A DNA stretch of 64,000 nucleotides from Plutella xylostella (lineage: Eukaryota > Arthropoda > Insecta > Lepidoptera > Plutellidae), in contig NC_064012.1 in assembly GCF_932276165.1 (NCBI RefSeq), forward strand, positions 15,011,501 through 15,075,500. The letters are read 5' to 3'. The translations under genes and the position numbers were made by a program. Positions 1 to 11,354 of this stretch are shown one piece after another (position 1 is the first letter of the stretch; each line of letters opens with the position of its first letter). The notes beneath the pieces are model-generated. The model had not been told where the DNA came from, ran no database searches, and saw only the letters and a list, made by a program, of their open reading frames with translations.

Positions 1-3000
1 AGATCACGTGCTTGGTTAGTCGATCGCTTCGAGCTGTTTTATAGTAAAGTAAAATTACATAAACCTTATTTGGTAAGTTACTAAACCCCCTTCATGAAAG
101 ATATGTACTTTCGATCAAGTCTTTAGAAATTTTATCGGATTCTATCGGTCCCACTTAACCACGAGGCTACATGTTTGTGCTACATGAGAAGTATACAAAC
201 TTACATGTTTTAAACTTTAATTATCATAATCTTATAAGGCAAGCCTAACTTTACATTATACACATAAATATATTGAGCAGCTATGCTACCCAATATTTTT
301 ACTTAAATTCTTATTTTTCCCAAGTAAACGTACCTATAATGCTATAGCAACAATACATTGCTATGCCGACAGGATCGCCAGTCAAAGTTGTTCAGAAAAA
401 CCCGACGTGCCTCGGGGCGCCCTAAAGAACAACCCTTCATTTTATCGGAAAATATTACATAATACTCCTTCCTTGCGGCCAGTTTGCTAAACTCGGAGTC
501 CTAAACAAAAGACATTTGCCTAATATTCTCCGAACAATATTTGCATTTATTTTAATCCCACTACATACTTACCAAATATTAACGCTTCAGCCACTTTTCC
601 ATGTTTAAATAGTACCTATGTACTTATAGAACATACTATATACATGTGCACTCACGACTGCAATCCCCGAAGGGTGGGTCAGAGGACTCAGAGGTGGCTC
701 ACAAGAGTCACAAGCGAGCCACCCACTTTTCGCGGCACATTTGTACTCACGTGATAAGTTGCGACCCATATCGCCGTTTTGGGATAAGTACAATTCTATA
801 CTAGGTACTTAGTAGAACTTTTCCATAAACTAGATTTTATTAAATCTTTTCTAACAACATGTTATTCAAGAGTACACGTGTAATCTAACAGACAGATAAC
901 AAGACCTAAGAGGATCTGAACTGGCCTAACTAGACAACCTATAGTTAAGTCTTGATCTAACGAACTCATGTCCTTAAACCTCGGGAAATTTAACTTTAGC
1001 TTCCACACCATTAAGAACTTTGTGCTTACGCGAATATAGGTGGAAATGGAATGTGAGAAATACTGCTGGGTTGTTGCTGGTATATTCTGAGCTGTAAGGG
1101 TGTAGGGATAAAGGTGGTAGTAGAATGTGGGTTTGTGAACAACAGGTGCCTTCCCATTTCATGGTGCATGGGTGCAACCGTCACTGAGGGCCGTTGGTCA
1201 GCGACCAATATTGTATGGAATAATTGTATCAAATTAACTATACACAGCGCAGAGAATACGTTATTTACATAAAAAATCGGGCAACCACATGAGACCGAGT
1301 TGGTGATTATAAGGGTTAGCGTTTTGTGTGAGAATATGTTTTTCTGTTTAAGTTTCTTCGTGTTTAAATTGTTAGTTGAACATTTGTGATTTTTAAATAC
1401 AGTTTTAAGTTAAGTCCTTAGCTGGTGGTGATATGGAAGGATCTGACAAAATCTTTTTTTTTGTAGTTTTATACTTAGCATAGACTTTCGTTCGGTACGA
1501 TCTTTATTTTATTATTAAAGATCAGTTCAGCTACTAACAGTTATTAAAGATTACTTAATAAAGGAATCTCCTCACAAAGCGATTGTGTTATAAGTTATAA
1601 CTTCATAACCAACTAGGAAAAGATAATCCGATGAGAAGCAGAATGCAGTCGAGGGAAAAATGCTTTCAAATCAGATGAAAGGTAAAGCGGATAGTACAAG
1701 GAATATTGCCTTTGAGAGGAAAAAAGGAAGATGCTAATAATCCTACTCACTTTTATTTATTTCTTTGGATGTAGTTGAGTATAAAATATCATTAAGTATA
1801 TTTTTAAAGGCCTGTAAAATTCATGGTAAAATGCCTCATCAGTAATTTAAGAGCGACGACTTTATGCAGGTACTTATAAGTACCCAGTAATCACTATGCA
1901 CCTATTCGGAATACATATTATACTAATTGTAAGTCACAACAGTGTTTCCATTTGAGTAAGCAGGTGCAGCCACTAACACCCTCACACTACAACATAATAC
2001 ACATTCATTCTAAAGTTATAAATTACCCATATGCGGCCACTTCTAATAATTGAAGCTAGATTAGGACTGCAAAGTATATTCAAACAAACAATTTACCATC
2101 CGAGAATTTACCGATATTTCAAACAGAATATTTCCACTACAACTAAACGATATCCAACTAGAGAAGGCACTTCTACTGATTAATAAACTTTAAGTACTTA
2201 TACATACAGAAACCCAACACCTGTCGAAGCCAGGACCAGGCTCGCATAGTCCAGTGCAAGTAGGATTAAGTGCTACTTCTAGTCACAAGCAATCACATCC
2301 CAACTTTACCTACGTACGTAGGTACTCAAAGTTTCATGAATTGTTCGTAATTCGCTAGCTAGATTGGCCTAACATAACTCAACATCAGCAGTTCCCAAAA
2401 TGTACTGCTCCAATAACAATGCAGAATGTCATGGTCATCGTCTACAAAGCCTTTGACATGCTACCAATGATGACAAGTGAGCCAAAATCTTTTGAAAGCG
2501 ATTGTACTTTACATGCCGCAAAATTGGTCACTGACCGCTCAAGTAGACCCATACCATGCCCAAAACGCATTGTGATATCAACAAAGAGACGGTCACACTA
2601 ATGTGAGTTAAACGACACAAACGCAATTTCGGAATGCACCTCTGCTCAGGCAAAGCGGGCTGAACCGTATTTCGATTATTGGCGCGCAATAGGTAATGCC
2701 AAATCACGTGCATTGCTTTGCCGTCGTAAAGCTGGCTATTCAGATTGGATCCTGCTGACGACATTGACAATAGCAGCAGTCGGCAACCGAAGCGCAGAGT
2801 AAATTGGAAACGCACCCGGACTCAGTACAAAAGGTAACATATTAATTTTGTCGGGGCCTTTTGAAAAGCTTGTTTTTTCCCATTTTGTTGCACCAATTAG
2901 CCAGAATTGAGAGCATGGCGACTGACAAAGGTTTCACTGCAAATTTAAAAGAGTAATAAAATGAATTGTTAAAATCGTGCCGCATGATTTTGAGAGATAT

Positions 3001-3521
3001 TCGGAAAAATTTCGGTGGTAGTGGTAGCCCACTTGATGTGATTTATAATCAAAGGTGATGCCAAAGGCCTAAGCTTATGGTATTTTGTTTACCCGAAGTT
3101 ATGTTTGCGTGTGGTGACACAATTAGGTATTTAAGCATTTACTAATCTGTGTTGGTTATAAAATACCCAAAACCCTAAGAAAGTCTCTCGACTGATATCA
3201 GCAGAATACGATACAGCGCATTTATGCAACAAAACCGTGAGAACTTGATGAAAATCCTTAAATTTTGCATAAAGTATTTATTACGACAAAAACTCCCAAG
3301 TGGACCCCCCACCGCGGACACCGGACACTGCCGTGCGCAGGCGCAGGAGGTCACTCTAGCTTACCAAAAAATAAATTTCGGAACGCTGCAGCGCTTGTCA
3401 CGACTCTATATCGTTGTATTTAACGTACCGATTGCGTGACAGTTTGAGCGTGAGTTTTTTTTGTCAATCTAGAGTAATCCTTCAGGTATTTAGGCCAAGG
3501 ACTGATTGAGATACTTAATTT
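1..3521. other. gene-free AT-rich stretch
   Basis: No open frame here has recognisable domains, and no convincing acceptor-ORF-donor exon was seen on either strand. It may be the upstream region or a large 5' intron of the scabrous-like gene, whose first visible exon begins at 9444 in phase 0 and therefore needs upstream coding exons. The only structure I can name is the dispersed repeat near 617-775. Confidence 0.5.
617..775 (-). repeat. dispersed repeat, family of 19.8 kb and 56.1 kb copies
   Basis: Read on the minus strand it carries the landmarks AAAAGTGGGTGGCTCGCTTG, GCCACCTCTGA, CCTTCGGGGATTGCAGTCGTGAGTG. The same landmarks occur on the plus strand near 19817-19890 and 56125-56205. The 'agtcac' stretch around 700-710 is extra compared with the 56 kb copy. 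It has no coding content and belongs to an old interspersed family of unknown class. Confidence 0.6.
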
Positions 3522-4076
3522 AAAAAAACCGGCCAAGTGCGAGTCGGGCTCGCGCACAAAGGGTTCCGTAGCTTAAATCAACCTATCTCAAAAACTATAA
3601 GAGATACTTTGATCAAACCAAAAATCGTTGAAAGAGTTAATTAGCATGCATCACCTCTATTTTTTTTAGAATTTTATACCCCGTAGTTATAAAAATAGAG
3701 GGGGGGGACATACTTTTTACGACTTTGAGAGCTGATATCTCAAAAACCGTTCACTTTAAGAAAAATGTTTTGTAGAAAACTTTATATCATTTTAAAAGAC
3801 CTTTCCATTGATACCACACACGGGTATGTACATCGAAAAAAAAAATTTCATCCCTCAGTTACATATATGGGGGGCCCCACCCCCAATTCTTTTTTTTACT
3901 ATTTAGTGTCATATTTTTGTAGCGGTTCATACAACACATATTCCCATCAAATTTCATCACTGTAGTACTTATAGTTTCCGAGTAAATCGGCTGTGACAGA
4001 CGGACAGACGGACAGACGGACATGACGAAACTATAAGGGTTCCGTTTTTGCCATTTTGGCTACGGAACCCTAAAAA
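3522..4076 (+). mobile_element. dispersed element with GGGTTCCGTAGC/GCTACGGAACCC ends (copy 1)
   Basis: It starts ACCGGCCAAGTGCGAGTCGG, then GGGTTCCGTAGC, and ends in GCTACGGAACCCTAAAAA after a (CGGACAGA)n run. It is nearly identical to 19206-19776 in the same orientation. The main difference is an 18-19 base stretch after GGGTTCCGTAGC that is present only in the 19 kb copy. The shared 66-codon frame inside both copies is explained by this recent common origin, not by gene function. I recall this as an abundant lepidopteran repeat but cannot name its class. Confidence 0.8.
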
Positions 4077-4750
4077 GCTTTATTTTTAGACAAAAAAGAC
4101 ATTCTAAATATATCCCAAATTATTTCTGTTAACACAAATACCTATTTAAAAGAGCTATTATAAATTATAGTAAGTATACGAAGTGGTAACTAATTACCTA
4201 GTTCTTCTGTTAGAGATATTAAAAGAAGAAGTGCAGATGTGCGTTTACTCTACCCACACATTTCAAATTAAATTTTTAATTTCCGTTTTAGGTATTTCAC
4301 CTTTGTTACACAAGAGAAAATTTAGTTTTAAATTCCCAGAAGAGATGTTTTACTCTTTTTAGAGACTTCATTATTACTAAGTAAACACAGTTATAGGGAT
4401 ATTACATCAAAAGTCTAGCTCTTTGTTATCGTAATACTGATTAAATATTAGATGGAGAGGAAAATTTTGTAATAGATACTCTGACAATACCTTGATAATT
4501 ATCTTTTCCACCCGTGTCTAAGTAAGTACTTATTATATCAAATTGCATTGCTACATGTATTTACTTTGCAAGTTTTGATGAATCAAGCTAACTCTATGTA
4601 ATACAAAACTTCAGGAATGGAACAAGTTTTTTTGTTTGCCCATTCTAAATCTTCGTAATGCCTCCTTGGGGTACTCGTTATCTTTAGAGTTTTCAGACTT
4701 TGAGACATCAAGCTCCTTTGTATAACAATACACTGAAGAATCTTTCAGAA
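4077..4750. other. gene-free AT-rich stretch
   Basis: Very AT-rich. The open frames are short and lack recognisable motifs. No repeat shared with the rest of the window was seen until the duplicated block that begins near 4751. Confidence 0.5.
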
Positions 4751-5219
4751 ATACCATTTCAGCTATGTATGGAAATGGCGGCTCTAAGATAATAATCAGT
4801 ACGAAGTTAAACATATAAATAAAATTAAATTTACTAATATTACAAACGCGACATTATTTAATTCTTTATTGCACACATATAAAAATACATGTACAAAAGG
4901 TGGGCTTAATGCTAAGAGCATTTTCTACCAGCCAACCTACAGGAGGTGCAGGAAAACAAGTACAAAGATGTGCAAAAAAAAAAAAACGAAAAAGTATGTA
5001 AGATGAAAAAACTAAAAACTAAATAGTCACATATAAATATCTTCATTAAAAATTATGTAATTTTTAATGAAGATATGGTAGTAGGATGGACGTTATATGC
5101 ATCTTTAACGAGAAAAAGCTGGTCATTTTTTTATTAAGTATTAATATAACTATGTATAATTGTATATGCAGCTTTATCCCAGAAATTCCACGGGAAAATA
5201 AGGCGAAGCGACTATCGCT
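4751..5219. repeat. left copy of a long direct duplication flanking a LINE tail
   Basis: The block starting ACCATTTCAGCTATGTATGG recurs at 5641-5914. The order is conserved: 'aatggcggctctaagataat', 'aaatttactaatattacaaa', 'tagtaggatggacgttatat', and an end in 'aaggcgaagcgactatcgct'. The left copy has about 190 extra bases (roughly 4858-5046). This looks like a LINE 3' tail in reverse orientation (AATAAA on the minus strand near 4862). The two blocks directly abut the LINE fragment between them, so they resemble a very long target-site duplication. Confidence 0.7.
5037..5076. repeat. perfect 19-bp inverted repeat, 2-base loop
   Basis: The arms 5037-5055 and 5058-5076 are exact reverse complements with TG between them (arm: ATATCTTCATTAAAAATTA). 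The right-hand duplication at 5.75 kb has only the right arm, so the palindrome arose in the left copy, at the edge of its extra insert. Confidence 0.85.
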
Positions 5220-5640
5220 TGTATGTAATATGAGATTGTTTTGTCCCATAGATTAAGATCAGGTCATTTGCCATTAAATAAGTTTAAATAGGTATATGAT
5301 GAAAGTTGTAGGCTCACCGGATTGTTCAGCATGTTCAGTAGTAGAGGACTTATATCATTTTTTGGTAGAATGTAAACAATATAATTCGGACAGAGCAATG
5401 TTATTTCGAAAACTTCGAGTCAATCTAATTGACGTTGGTGCATTTCAGACTATCCTTTCAAATCCATGTTCTATTGAGGCCAAAATATTGTATAGTTATG
5501 TAAAATATTGTTTAGACTTAAGACAACCCTAGTTTAGCATTTATTTAAATAGTGTATGTCTCGATGAGACTGACATGGTCACAGTTTATTGTAAGTGACC
5601 TAAGTCTCTTTAATAAATAAAGATTAAAAAAAAAAAAAAA
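5220..5640 (+). mobile_element. 5'-truncated non-LTR retrotransposon (LINE) with poly(A)
   Basis: The tail of a reverse-transcriptase ORF ends at 5532. It is followed by a short 3' UTR with AATAAATAAA and an A-run of about 15 at 5627-5641. The upstream part of the element is absent. The right flank begins directly after the A-run with the duplicated block. I infer a single target-primed insertion event of a 5'-truncated copy. Confidence 0.8.
5296..5532 (+). pseudogene. C-terminal fragment of LINE ORF2 (zinc-finger tail)
   Basis: The 78-codon frame contains CSACSVVEDLYHFLVEC, a Cys-x2-Cys-x8-His-x4-Cys pattern. This pattern is typical of the region after the reverse transcriptase in jockey/CR1/R1-type elements. 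The endonuclease and catalytic RT are missing, so this piece cannot be functional by itself. The clade cannot be decided from it. Confidence 0.75.
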
Positions 5641-5914
5641 ACCATTTCAGCTATGTATGGAAATGGCGGCTCTAAGATAATAATCAGTACGAGGTTAAAC
5701 CACAAACATATAAATTAAATTAAATTTACTAATATTACAAACGCGAAATTATGTAATTTTTAATGAAGATATGGTAGTAGGATGGACGTTATATGCATCT
5801 TTAACGAGAAAAAGCTGGTCGTTTTTTATTAAGTATTAATATAACTATGTATAATTGTATATGCTGCTTTATCCCAGAAATTCCACGGGAAAATAAGGCG
5901 AAGCGACTATCGCT
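5641..5914. repeat. right copy of the long direct duplication
   Basis: Partner of 4751-5219, starting immediately after the LINE poly(A). It lacks the extra segment of the left copy and reads continuously through 'aaattatgtaatttttaatg'. The final part (TATCCCAGAAATTCCACGGG) resembles the 3' end of the Lep1-type Helitrons at 15.9 and 35.3 kb. The pre-insertion locus may therefore have been an old Helitron remnant. Confidence 0.65.
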
Positions 5915-7372
5915 AATAAACTTTCATAAAAATCATAGGTTACCTACATTGCCTTATGTATTATCTACCTATCAAACATTCAGCTCCAGACATAAACCTA
6001 ATAATACCGTATTTTCAGTAAAAAAAAAGTAAGACAGAGTACAGCACCTGTCTTTGCTTGCGTCTGCTCAAAACTGGTTCAGCTTCCGTGTCTGTCGAAC
6101 GAAGGCCGAATTACTTACATTATTGTAAACGAACTGTACAGACAGCAAAAGAGATACCTATACCCCCAAGTGTGAACGTTTTGATTTTCAAATCTACTGG
6201 CTGGTGTTACGTGAGTCGTGACATGGTAGGTATGGATCAATAAAGTTTGAATGTAATAGATAAAAGTTCTTCGATTTATCATATTCCACTTATGTCTAAT
6301 GTACCTATCGTAATTCGTAGGATAAAACCATAGAACAACACGGAATCGGGTGTACCCTCATAAAACTGTTTATGCTTAAGGTGGTTTGACAGTTCTTCAT
6401 GATGATGACTTTTGATCTACAAATTTTAAGTTTACGCAATGAATAAAAAATTAACACTTGTCTATACTTACTAATAGAGTAAATAGTCACGTAAAGTTTA
6501 TAAAGAAAGTAAAGTCATAGAGTAAAAGTTGTTTAGATTGACTTGAAGTTACGCAATCTATTTTATTTTATTACTGAATTACTATCGTTTATTTTGATAA
6601 AAAAAAGTAAGACAGAGTACAGTAGTACAGTAGTCAAATCCTTTATTCGTGTACACAGGTAAATGGAGATCTGATACAATTGGTAGTAGGTACATTCCAT
6701 GTACTGCTTATTAAGCATACGAATATTTAGTGCGCATTTATTTGCGCAATGAAAGAATTACCTACCGAAGGGATTTCCTTCCAAGCAGGTTGGCAACCCA
6801 AACGTTATTACATTAATTCGGTACTAAATATAATAGTTGAAAGCCTTCAGCGAAGCTCGAAGGTGTCAGAACTATCTGACCCTTGTACCCTTCCCTAACT
6901 CTATTACTACAATTATAGAATAGTTTAAAACTGCTATTATAATTTCACAGTTCAATTACCAACAGTTCGTTTTTAATTCAACTATACTTACCTCCATATA
7001 CTCACTACTGAAATTCTAATATTTGTAATAATTACTTATTGGGAAAAGATCCAATGACAGATAAAATTATAGGATAGGACATACTAACTAACTTTAATAT
7101 AACTAAGTACACATAAACTTATTACATAAATAATACAACACGAAGCGGTCTTAAAACACAAGAAAATGCACCTATTATAATCCTCCTACACAGGTTTTTA
7201 AGAATACAGTATGCACAAGCCAAATGCGAAATCTTGTGGATGCCAGGTGCTATAATTCCGACTATATCGTACTCGTATAGTTATACAAATGTTGGTGTAC
7301 GAATGCAAAAAGATAGCCGACTTATTTATAAGCCAGCAGGTGGTACATCTTACCAGGGCGGGGTAATAATGG
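5915..7372. other. gene-free stretch with a long-spaced direct repeat
   Basis: No gene is recognised. AAAAAAAGTAAGACAGAGTA followed by CAG occurs at about 6020-6044 and again at about 6599-6622, bracketing about 555 bases. This is the arrangement expected of a target-site duplication around an unrecognised insertion. The bracketed DNA has no long frame. Confidence 0.5.
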
Positions 7373-7480
7373 TCCAGGGGGACTACTCTATACTGATGAA
7401 AAACTGAGCTGTCGTGTCGTGCAATCACACAACGAGTCATGACTCGCGCAGCAGCGCTCCTTCGTTTTTCGTCATATAGA
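7373..7480. mobile_element. MITE remnant, 'actctatactgaygaaaa' family
   Basis: The ends are 'gggggactactctatactga' and 'tttttcgtcatatagagcga', roughly inverted. Between them is a body with GAGCTGTCGTG and GTGCAATCA. The same terminal and internal words recur at 58.02-58.40 kb and, in degraded form, at 31.72-31.82 and 16.8 kb. Confidence 0.6.
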
Positions 7481-7706
7481 GCGACCCCAGGCCAGATCAG
7501 GCCAGTTTTATGAATACCTCCATGGTTGCGGGCTTATTTGGGTGACGAACATGTGGCTTTGACTTTCATTAAATGTATTATAGCGGTTATTGAAGCCAAT
7601 CTCATTGATTGGGAACTAATTGAGTGAGCGCAATTGTTGTAGGGTAATTTTCAATACCACTCAGAATTAGTTTAAACAAATAACTAAATTATGGGTTTAT
7701 CTTATT

Positions 7707-7850
7707 AAGGGTCTGTTCCACAATGTCTGGTTAGTGGCTACCTGACGGATAAAATACATGCTGTCACTTTCTGTTATTATTTTTTAGACAGTGACAGCAT
7801 GTATTTTATCCGACAGGTAGCGACTAACCAGACATTGTGGAACAGGGGCT
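7707..7850. mobile_element. hairpin MITE with about 60-bp terminal inverted repeats
   Basis: The left arm GTCTGTTCCACAATGTCTGG is matched on the opposite strand by CCAGACATTGTGGAACAGGG. The inner arms ATAAAATACATGCTGTCACT and GACAGTGACAGCATGTATTT also pair. A short AT-rich loop separates the arms. No coding capacity. Confidence 0.85.
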
Positions 7851-9443
7851 AAATCTCGTGAGAAATCATTTTCTCATTTTATGAAGGAACACCACCAAGG
7901 ATTATTTATTGAATGTAATTGACAATAAATCCGAACATTAAAGTTACAGCACAAATATAAGATTTTCCGGTGTCCATTTGGCTTCATTACCTATTTATAA
8001 GCACTTAGATAAATAATGCATTCTCCCCGCATGGTCGGTGTGGCGTGCTGGAGTGTGTAATGCAATGTTACGTGCACGTCAGATGGCTCGGAAACGTGGA
8101 AACGGACCGGAAACGTGGAAACGGGCCGGAATGCCGGAAACTCCTCACCTCCGACTGGATGCACATAATTTCGTGGCATCAAGTGCACATAGGACCGGTG
8201 TGTTTGATATGGCATGGGACTAAACTAGATCTGTGTAGTGGAGTGTCTAGTCTTCTGTTATGTCTAAGTTTACATTAACTTGCCGTTTTTATGAATCCCT
8301 TTTCTATGAAGTTCCTTGGTATTATGTGATTTGGCGTCCAATCCAAACAGTCACTATACAAAAATAGATCAACACTTTTTTATAGTGACGGACGGTTTTG
8401 CAATAAGGGTATGAATATGTTAAGACAGGGGTACCAAAAAATGCGTCGGCAATAAACAATAATGTTGTGCGCGAAAGTGCATGCGTTCTTCACGAAACCA
8501 GTCCCGGGGCTGCGGCGCGAGCCAATGTCACCTCTCATTACACGCTTACCGCAGTCATTAGAGGCCATTCTCCCTTGCCGCTGCCCTAAGGGTTTAATTA
8601 TATTTATGTCGATGATTTCGAGCAGATGGCAGGGTCCAGTTCTTGAGGAATCCCTAAGAGGATCGTTCGTGAGTTTTTTTTGTCATCTGTGCCAGTTGGC
8701 GCTCGCTTCGAGACTTCAATTAAAAGTGCTCTAGGTTATGGTTACAATTATAGCCCACTCCTTGTTATTGACGGCTTTTGTAGGCTCGTATTTATACAGT
8801 GTTTGAAGTAAAAACCTGTTATTATAACTTGTGTTATTGATAAAAAAACGCCGAAATGGTCGTTTCGGCCGTCGATCTTTTCCTAGGTCTCAGACACGCG
8901 GGAAGAAACATGTAACATATTCTACGTTAATATTAGTCTTAATACCAAACATTAATAACTTCAATACGGAAAATCTAACCCTTTTAAAGATACATTTATT
9001 CCTTAGTGACTTAACCACCTCGTTTGCGAGTTCCGATTAAATATTCCCTCACTATTTGTGTAGGAATTCGCTCCGGCAGCGCCAGCGGTCTGCGCTAATG
9101 GGCTAATTGACTGTTGTATTCACCCAACAACACCATGTTTACCCTCCTTAGCTTTCATCTCGCCAAGCTTTCATAGACTGGGTTTAATGTTGTTAATAAG
9201 TGAATTAATGGAGTACCTTTGTTTCGTCTGTATCAGCTCGCAAACACAGTTTACTGTTCAGATTGAGTCGCTTTCAAGATGGGTAGCGCATTGCCGTGAT
9301 CTCGGTATTAAACAACAAACATCTGCCCTAGTTGGGGTTTAATACTTAATTAATAACCTCGATATCTTTAGTAATACACCGTTCATCAATCCAACTGCCT
9401 CTTAATATCTCGGGTGGGTGTCTAACTTCATCTATTGTTGCAG
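7851..9443. other. gene-free stretch upstream of the first visible scabrous-like exon
   Basis: It holds a small local tandem repeat at 8081-8132 but no exon I can support. The 3' end is the intron feeding the acceptor CTATTGTTGCAG at 9432-9443. A 90-codon frame at 8462-8734 has no recognisable motif and was not accepted. Confidence 0.5.
8081..8132 (+). repeat. short tandem repeat, ~17-bp unit
   Basis: The unit CGGAAACGTGGAAACGG is repeated, followed by the related GGGCCGGAATGCCGGAAAC. Two full units and flanking partial ones are visible, which is a simple local duplication. Confidence 0.7.
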
Positions 9444-9902
9444 CTGAAGAAGCGAGCTGAGTACGAGGAGCCAGGGGTGTACAACGACGTGGTGATGGAA
9501 GACGGGGCCCGCATGGTGCAGATGAAGCCTCCCAACGGACACAAGTACCGCCACAGCAAGATGGTGCACACCCAGATCGCCCGTCTCGCTCGCACCCAGG
9601 ACCAGCTAGACCTCTACCAGCAGAACCTTCAAACCCAGATCCTGGACGTCCAGAAACGTTTGGATCGGCTCGGCGAACCCAACTGGGACCTTGTCACCGC
9701 CAAAGTGGAATTTCTGGAGCTAGAGGGGAAAGTGATAAGGGAGCAGATAGCCAACGTGTCGAGGGACGTATCTGACCTGACCAAGGTGCATTCGTCGATC
9801 CTGGAGCTTCGCGAGGATATAGAGAATGTGGAGAACAAGGCGGACAAGACCATACCGGAGTTCCGCAAGGAGATCTCAAAGCTCGATGTCGGCGTGGCTC
9901 AG
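9444..9902 (+). CDS. sca: sca-like exon (coiled-coil part 1)
   Basis: Acceptor GTTGCAG ends at 9443; donor GCTCAG|GTGAAT at 9902/9903. It encodes 153 residues starting LKKRAEYEEPGVYND and ending ISKLDVGVAQ. It is rich in Glu, Lys, Arg, Gln and Leu with no cysteines, consistent with a rod-like oligomerisation segment. Confidence 0.85.
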
Positions 9903-11354
9903 GTGAATAATTTATTATGCTATAGTGTAGATTCTTATGAGAGGTTTCAGATATCCTGTTAGAATTGTAGGTTCTGATTGGATCGCTCAAAGCAAGCACT
10001 GCAGAGAAATTCTGGTACATTTTTGGCCTCTGGAGTTCTAAAGTAGCCAAACTTGTACGTGTTTCTGTTCCTCATTTGACTATTTACTATATCATCCCTA
10101 CAATCTTTACTCACCCCTACCCCTGCCCACAGTTGCACGCCCAAGTGTCCTACATGAAGGAGGACCAGGAGAACCTGCGGCAGTCGGTCAAGGCCATCGC
10201 CGTGAGTGTCAGCAATACCATCGACCGCGCCGAGATGGACCGCCTGGATATGCAGCGCATCAACGAGTCCATCACGCAGCTGAAGAGCCACTCCAAGCAG
10301 CACTTCTACCGGCTTAATGACCACATTTTGAAGGTATGTGGGGTTTAGGTTGTTTGTTTTGGAAGTAGGAATTGAATGGTAAGGGGTGAAATAGAGTAGG
10401 AAAGATTGCTCGGATTGGGCAAAGGTATGGTGTGTCCTGAATATAAGGGATAAAAGGGTGGATGATGTTTCGAGAGAGATATTTGGGGATCCTATTGGCT
10501 AGTAGTTCAAGTCGTCGTAAATTATGATCATAATTTAGAGATTTACAAAATAACAGGTGTAGTTTCTCACACCATCAGCTATTTGTCAAAGAGAAGCAAG
10601 ATGCAAATCAACAATTCCTCCACAGAGCGAGGCCAACTCCGCCCCCGCCCCGCTGGCCGCCAACGACACTCAGATCATCACCCTGCCGGAGCTGATGGGC
10701 GAGGTGAAGGAGCTGCAACCCGTGGAGCGCGAGTACGAGGACCTGGTGAGCCAGCTGCCCCGCGACTGCGGCACCGTGGGCGGCGCGGCCGGCGTCTACC
10801 TCATCCACCCCGGACGCGTGCCGCTCGACGCCTGGTGCAGCAACGGAACCACCCTCCTCCAGCGACGCTACAACGGATCCATCGAGTTCAACCGCAACTT
10901 CCAGGCTTACGCGGACGGCTTCGGAGACCCCGCCGGAGAGTACTGGATTGGCCTCGAGACCATGCACCAGCTCACCGCCGACAACTGCTCCTCCATGCGC
11001 ATCGACATGACCGACATCTACGGCGGCGCCTGGTACGCTCAATACGAACACTTCAGCGTTGGTGATGCGGATGGCGGCTACGTACTGACTGTGAGCGGCT
11101 TCAAGGGCAACGCGAGCGACGCCTTCGACTACCAGAACCACATGGAGTTCTCCGCCGTGGACCGCGACCGGGACATCAGCAACACGCACTGCGCCGGCAA
11201 CTACGAGGGCGGGTGGTGGTACTCGCACTGCCAGCACGTCAACATCAACGGCAAGTACTCCCTGGGACTGACCTGGTTCGACGCCGCCCGCAACGAGTGG
11301 ATCGCCGTGGCCACCAGCGACATGCGCCTGCGCCGCCGCCCCGGATGCGCCTAG
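9444..11354 (+). CDS. sca: scabrous-like secreted fibrinogen-domain protein (C-terminal three exons)
   Basis: Three exons (9444-9902, 10133-10333, 10626-11354) join in phase 0 to give 462 residues and a TAG stop. Residues 1-220 are charged and heptad-like, predicted coiled coil. Residues 267-462 are a fibrinogen C-terminal domain with DCG, LQRRYNGSIEFNR, EYWIGLE, a DRDRDIS...HC calcium-site-like segment, and NYEGGWWYSHCQHVNINGKY followed by LGLTWFDAARNEWIAV. That last stretch matches my memory of Drosophila Scabrous better than of other fibrinogen-related proteins. Scabrous is a secreted dimeric glycoprotein that acts with Notch in spacing sensory precursors and R8 photoreceptors. The first exon needs an upstream phase-0 partner carrying the signal peptide, which I could not find; Drosophila Sca is roughly 800 residues. 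A different fibrinogen-related secreted protein is the alternative. Confidence 0.85.
10133..10333 (+). CDS. sca: sca-like exon (coiled-coil part 2)
   Basis: Acceptor CTGCCCACAG ends at 10132; donor AAG|GTATGT follows 10333. 67 residues from LHAQVSYMKEDQENLRQSVK to LNDHILK, phase 0 at both ends. It continues the heptad pattern and contains an N-glycosylation sequon (NES). Confidence 0.85.
10626..11354 (+). CDS. sca: sca-like last exon (linker and fibrinogen C-terminal domain)
   Basis: Acceptor CCTCCACAG ends at 10625; stop TAG at 11352-11354. It encodes 242 residues: an Ala/Pro-rich linker, a short acidic segment, then the fibrinogen fold from DCGTVGG to RRRPGCA. The third positions are strikingly G/C-rich compared with the surrounding AT-rich DNA. 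This GC3 bias also produces the long shadow frames on both strands here. Sequons NGT, NGS, NCS and NAS are present. Confidence 0.9.
   Translation, partial: SEANSAPAPLAANDTQIITLPELMGEVKELQPVEREYEDLVSQLPRDCGTVGGAAGVYLIHPGRVPLDAWCSNGTTLLQRRYNGSIEFNRNFQAYADGFGDPAGEYWIGLETMHQLTADNCSSMRIDMTDIYGGAWYAQYEHFSVGDADGGYVLTVSGFKGNASDAFDYQNHMEFSAVDRDRDISNTHCAGNYEGGWWYSHCQHVNINGKYSLGLTWFDAARNEWIAVATSDMRLRRRPGCA

Noticed and set aside
3765..3965. 66-codon frame conserved at 3.8 and 19.5 kb
   Set aside because: The two copies lie in nearly identical repeat elements; similarity is explained by recent common origin at DNA level.
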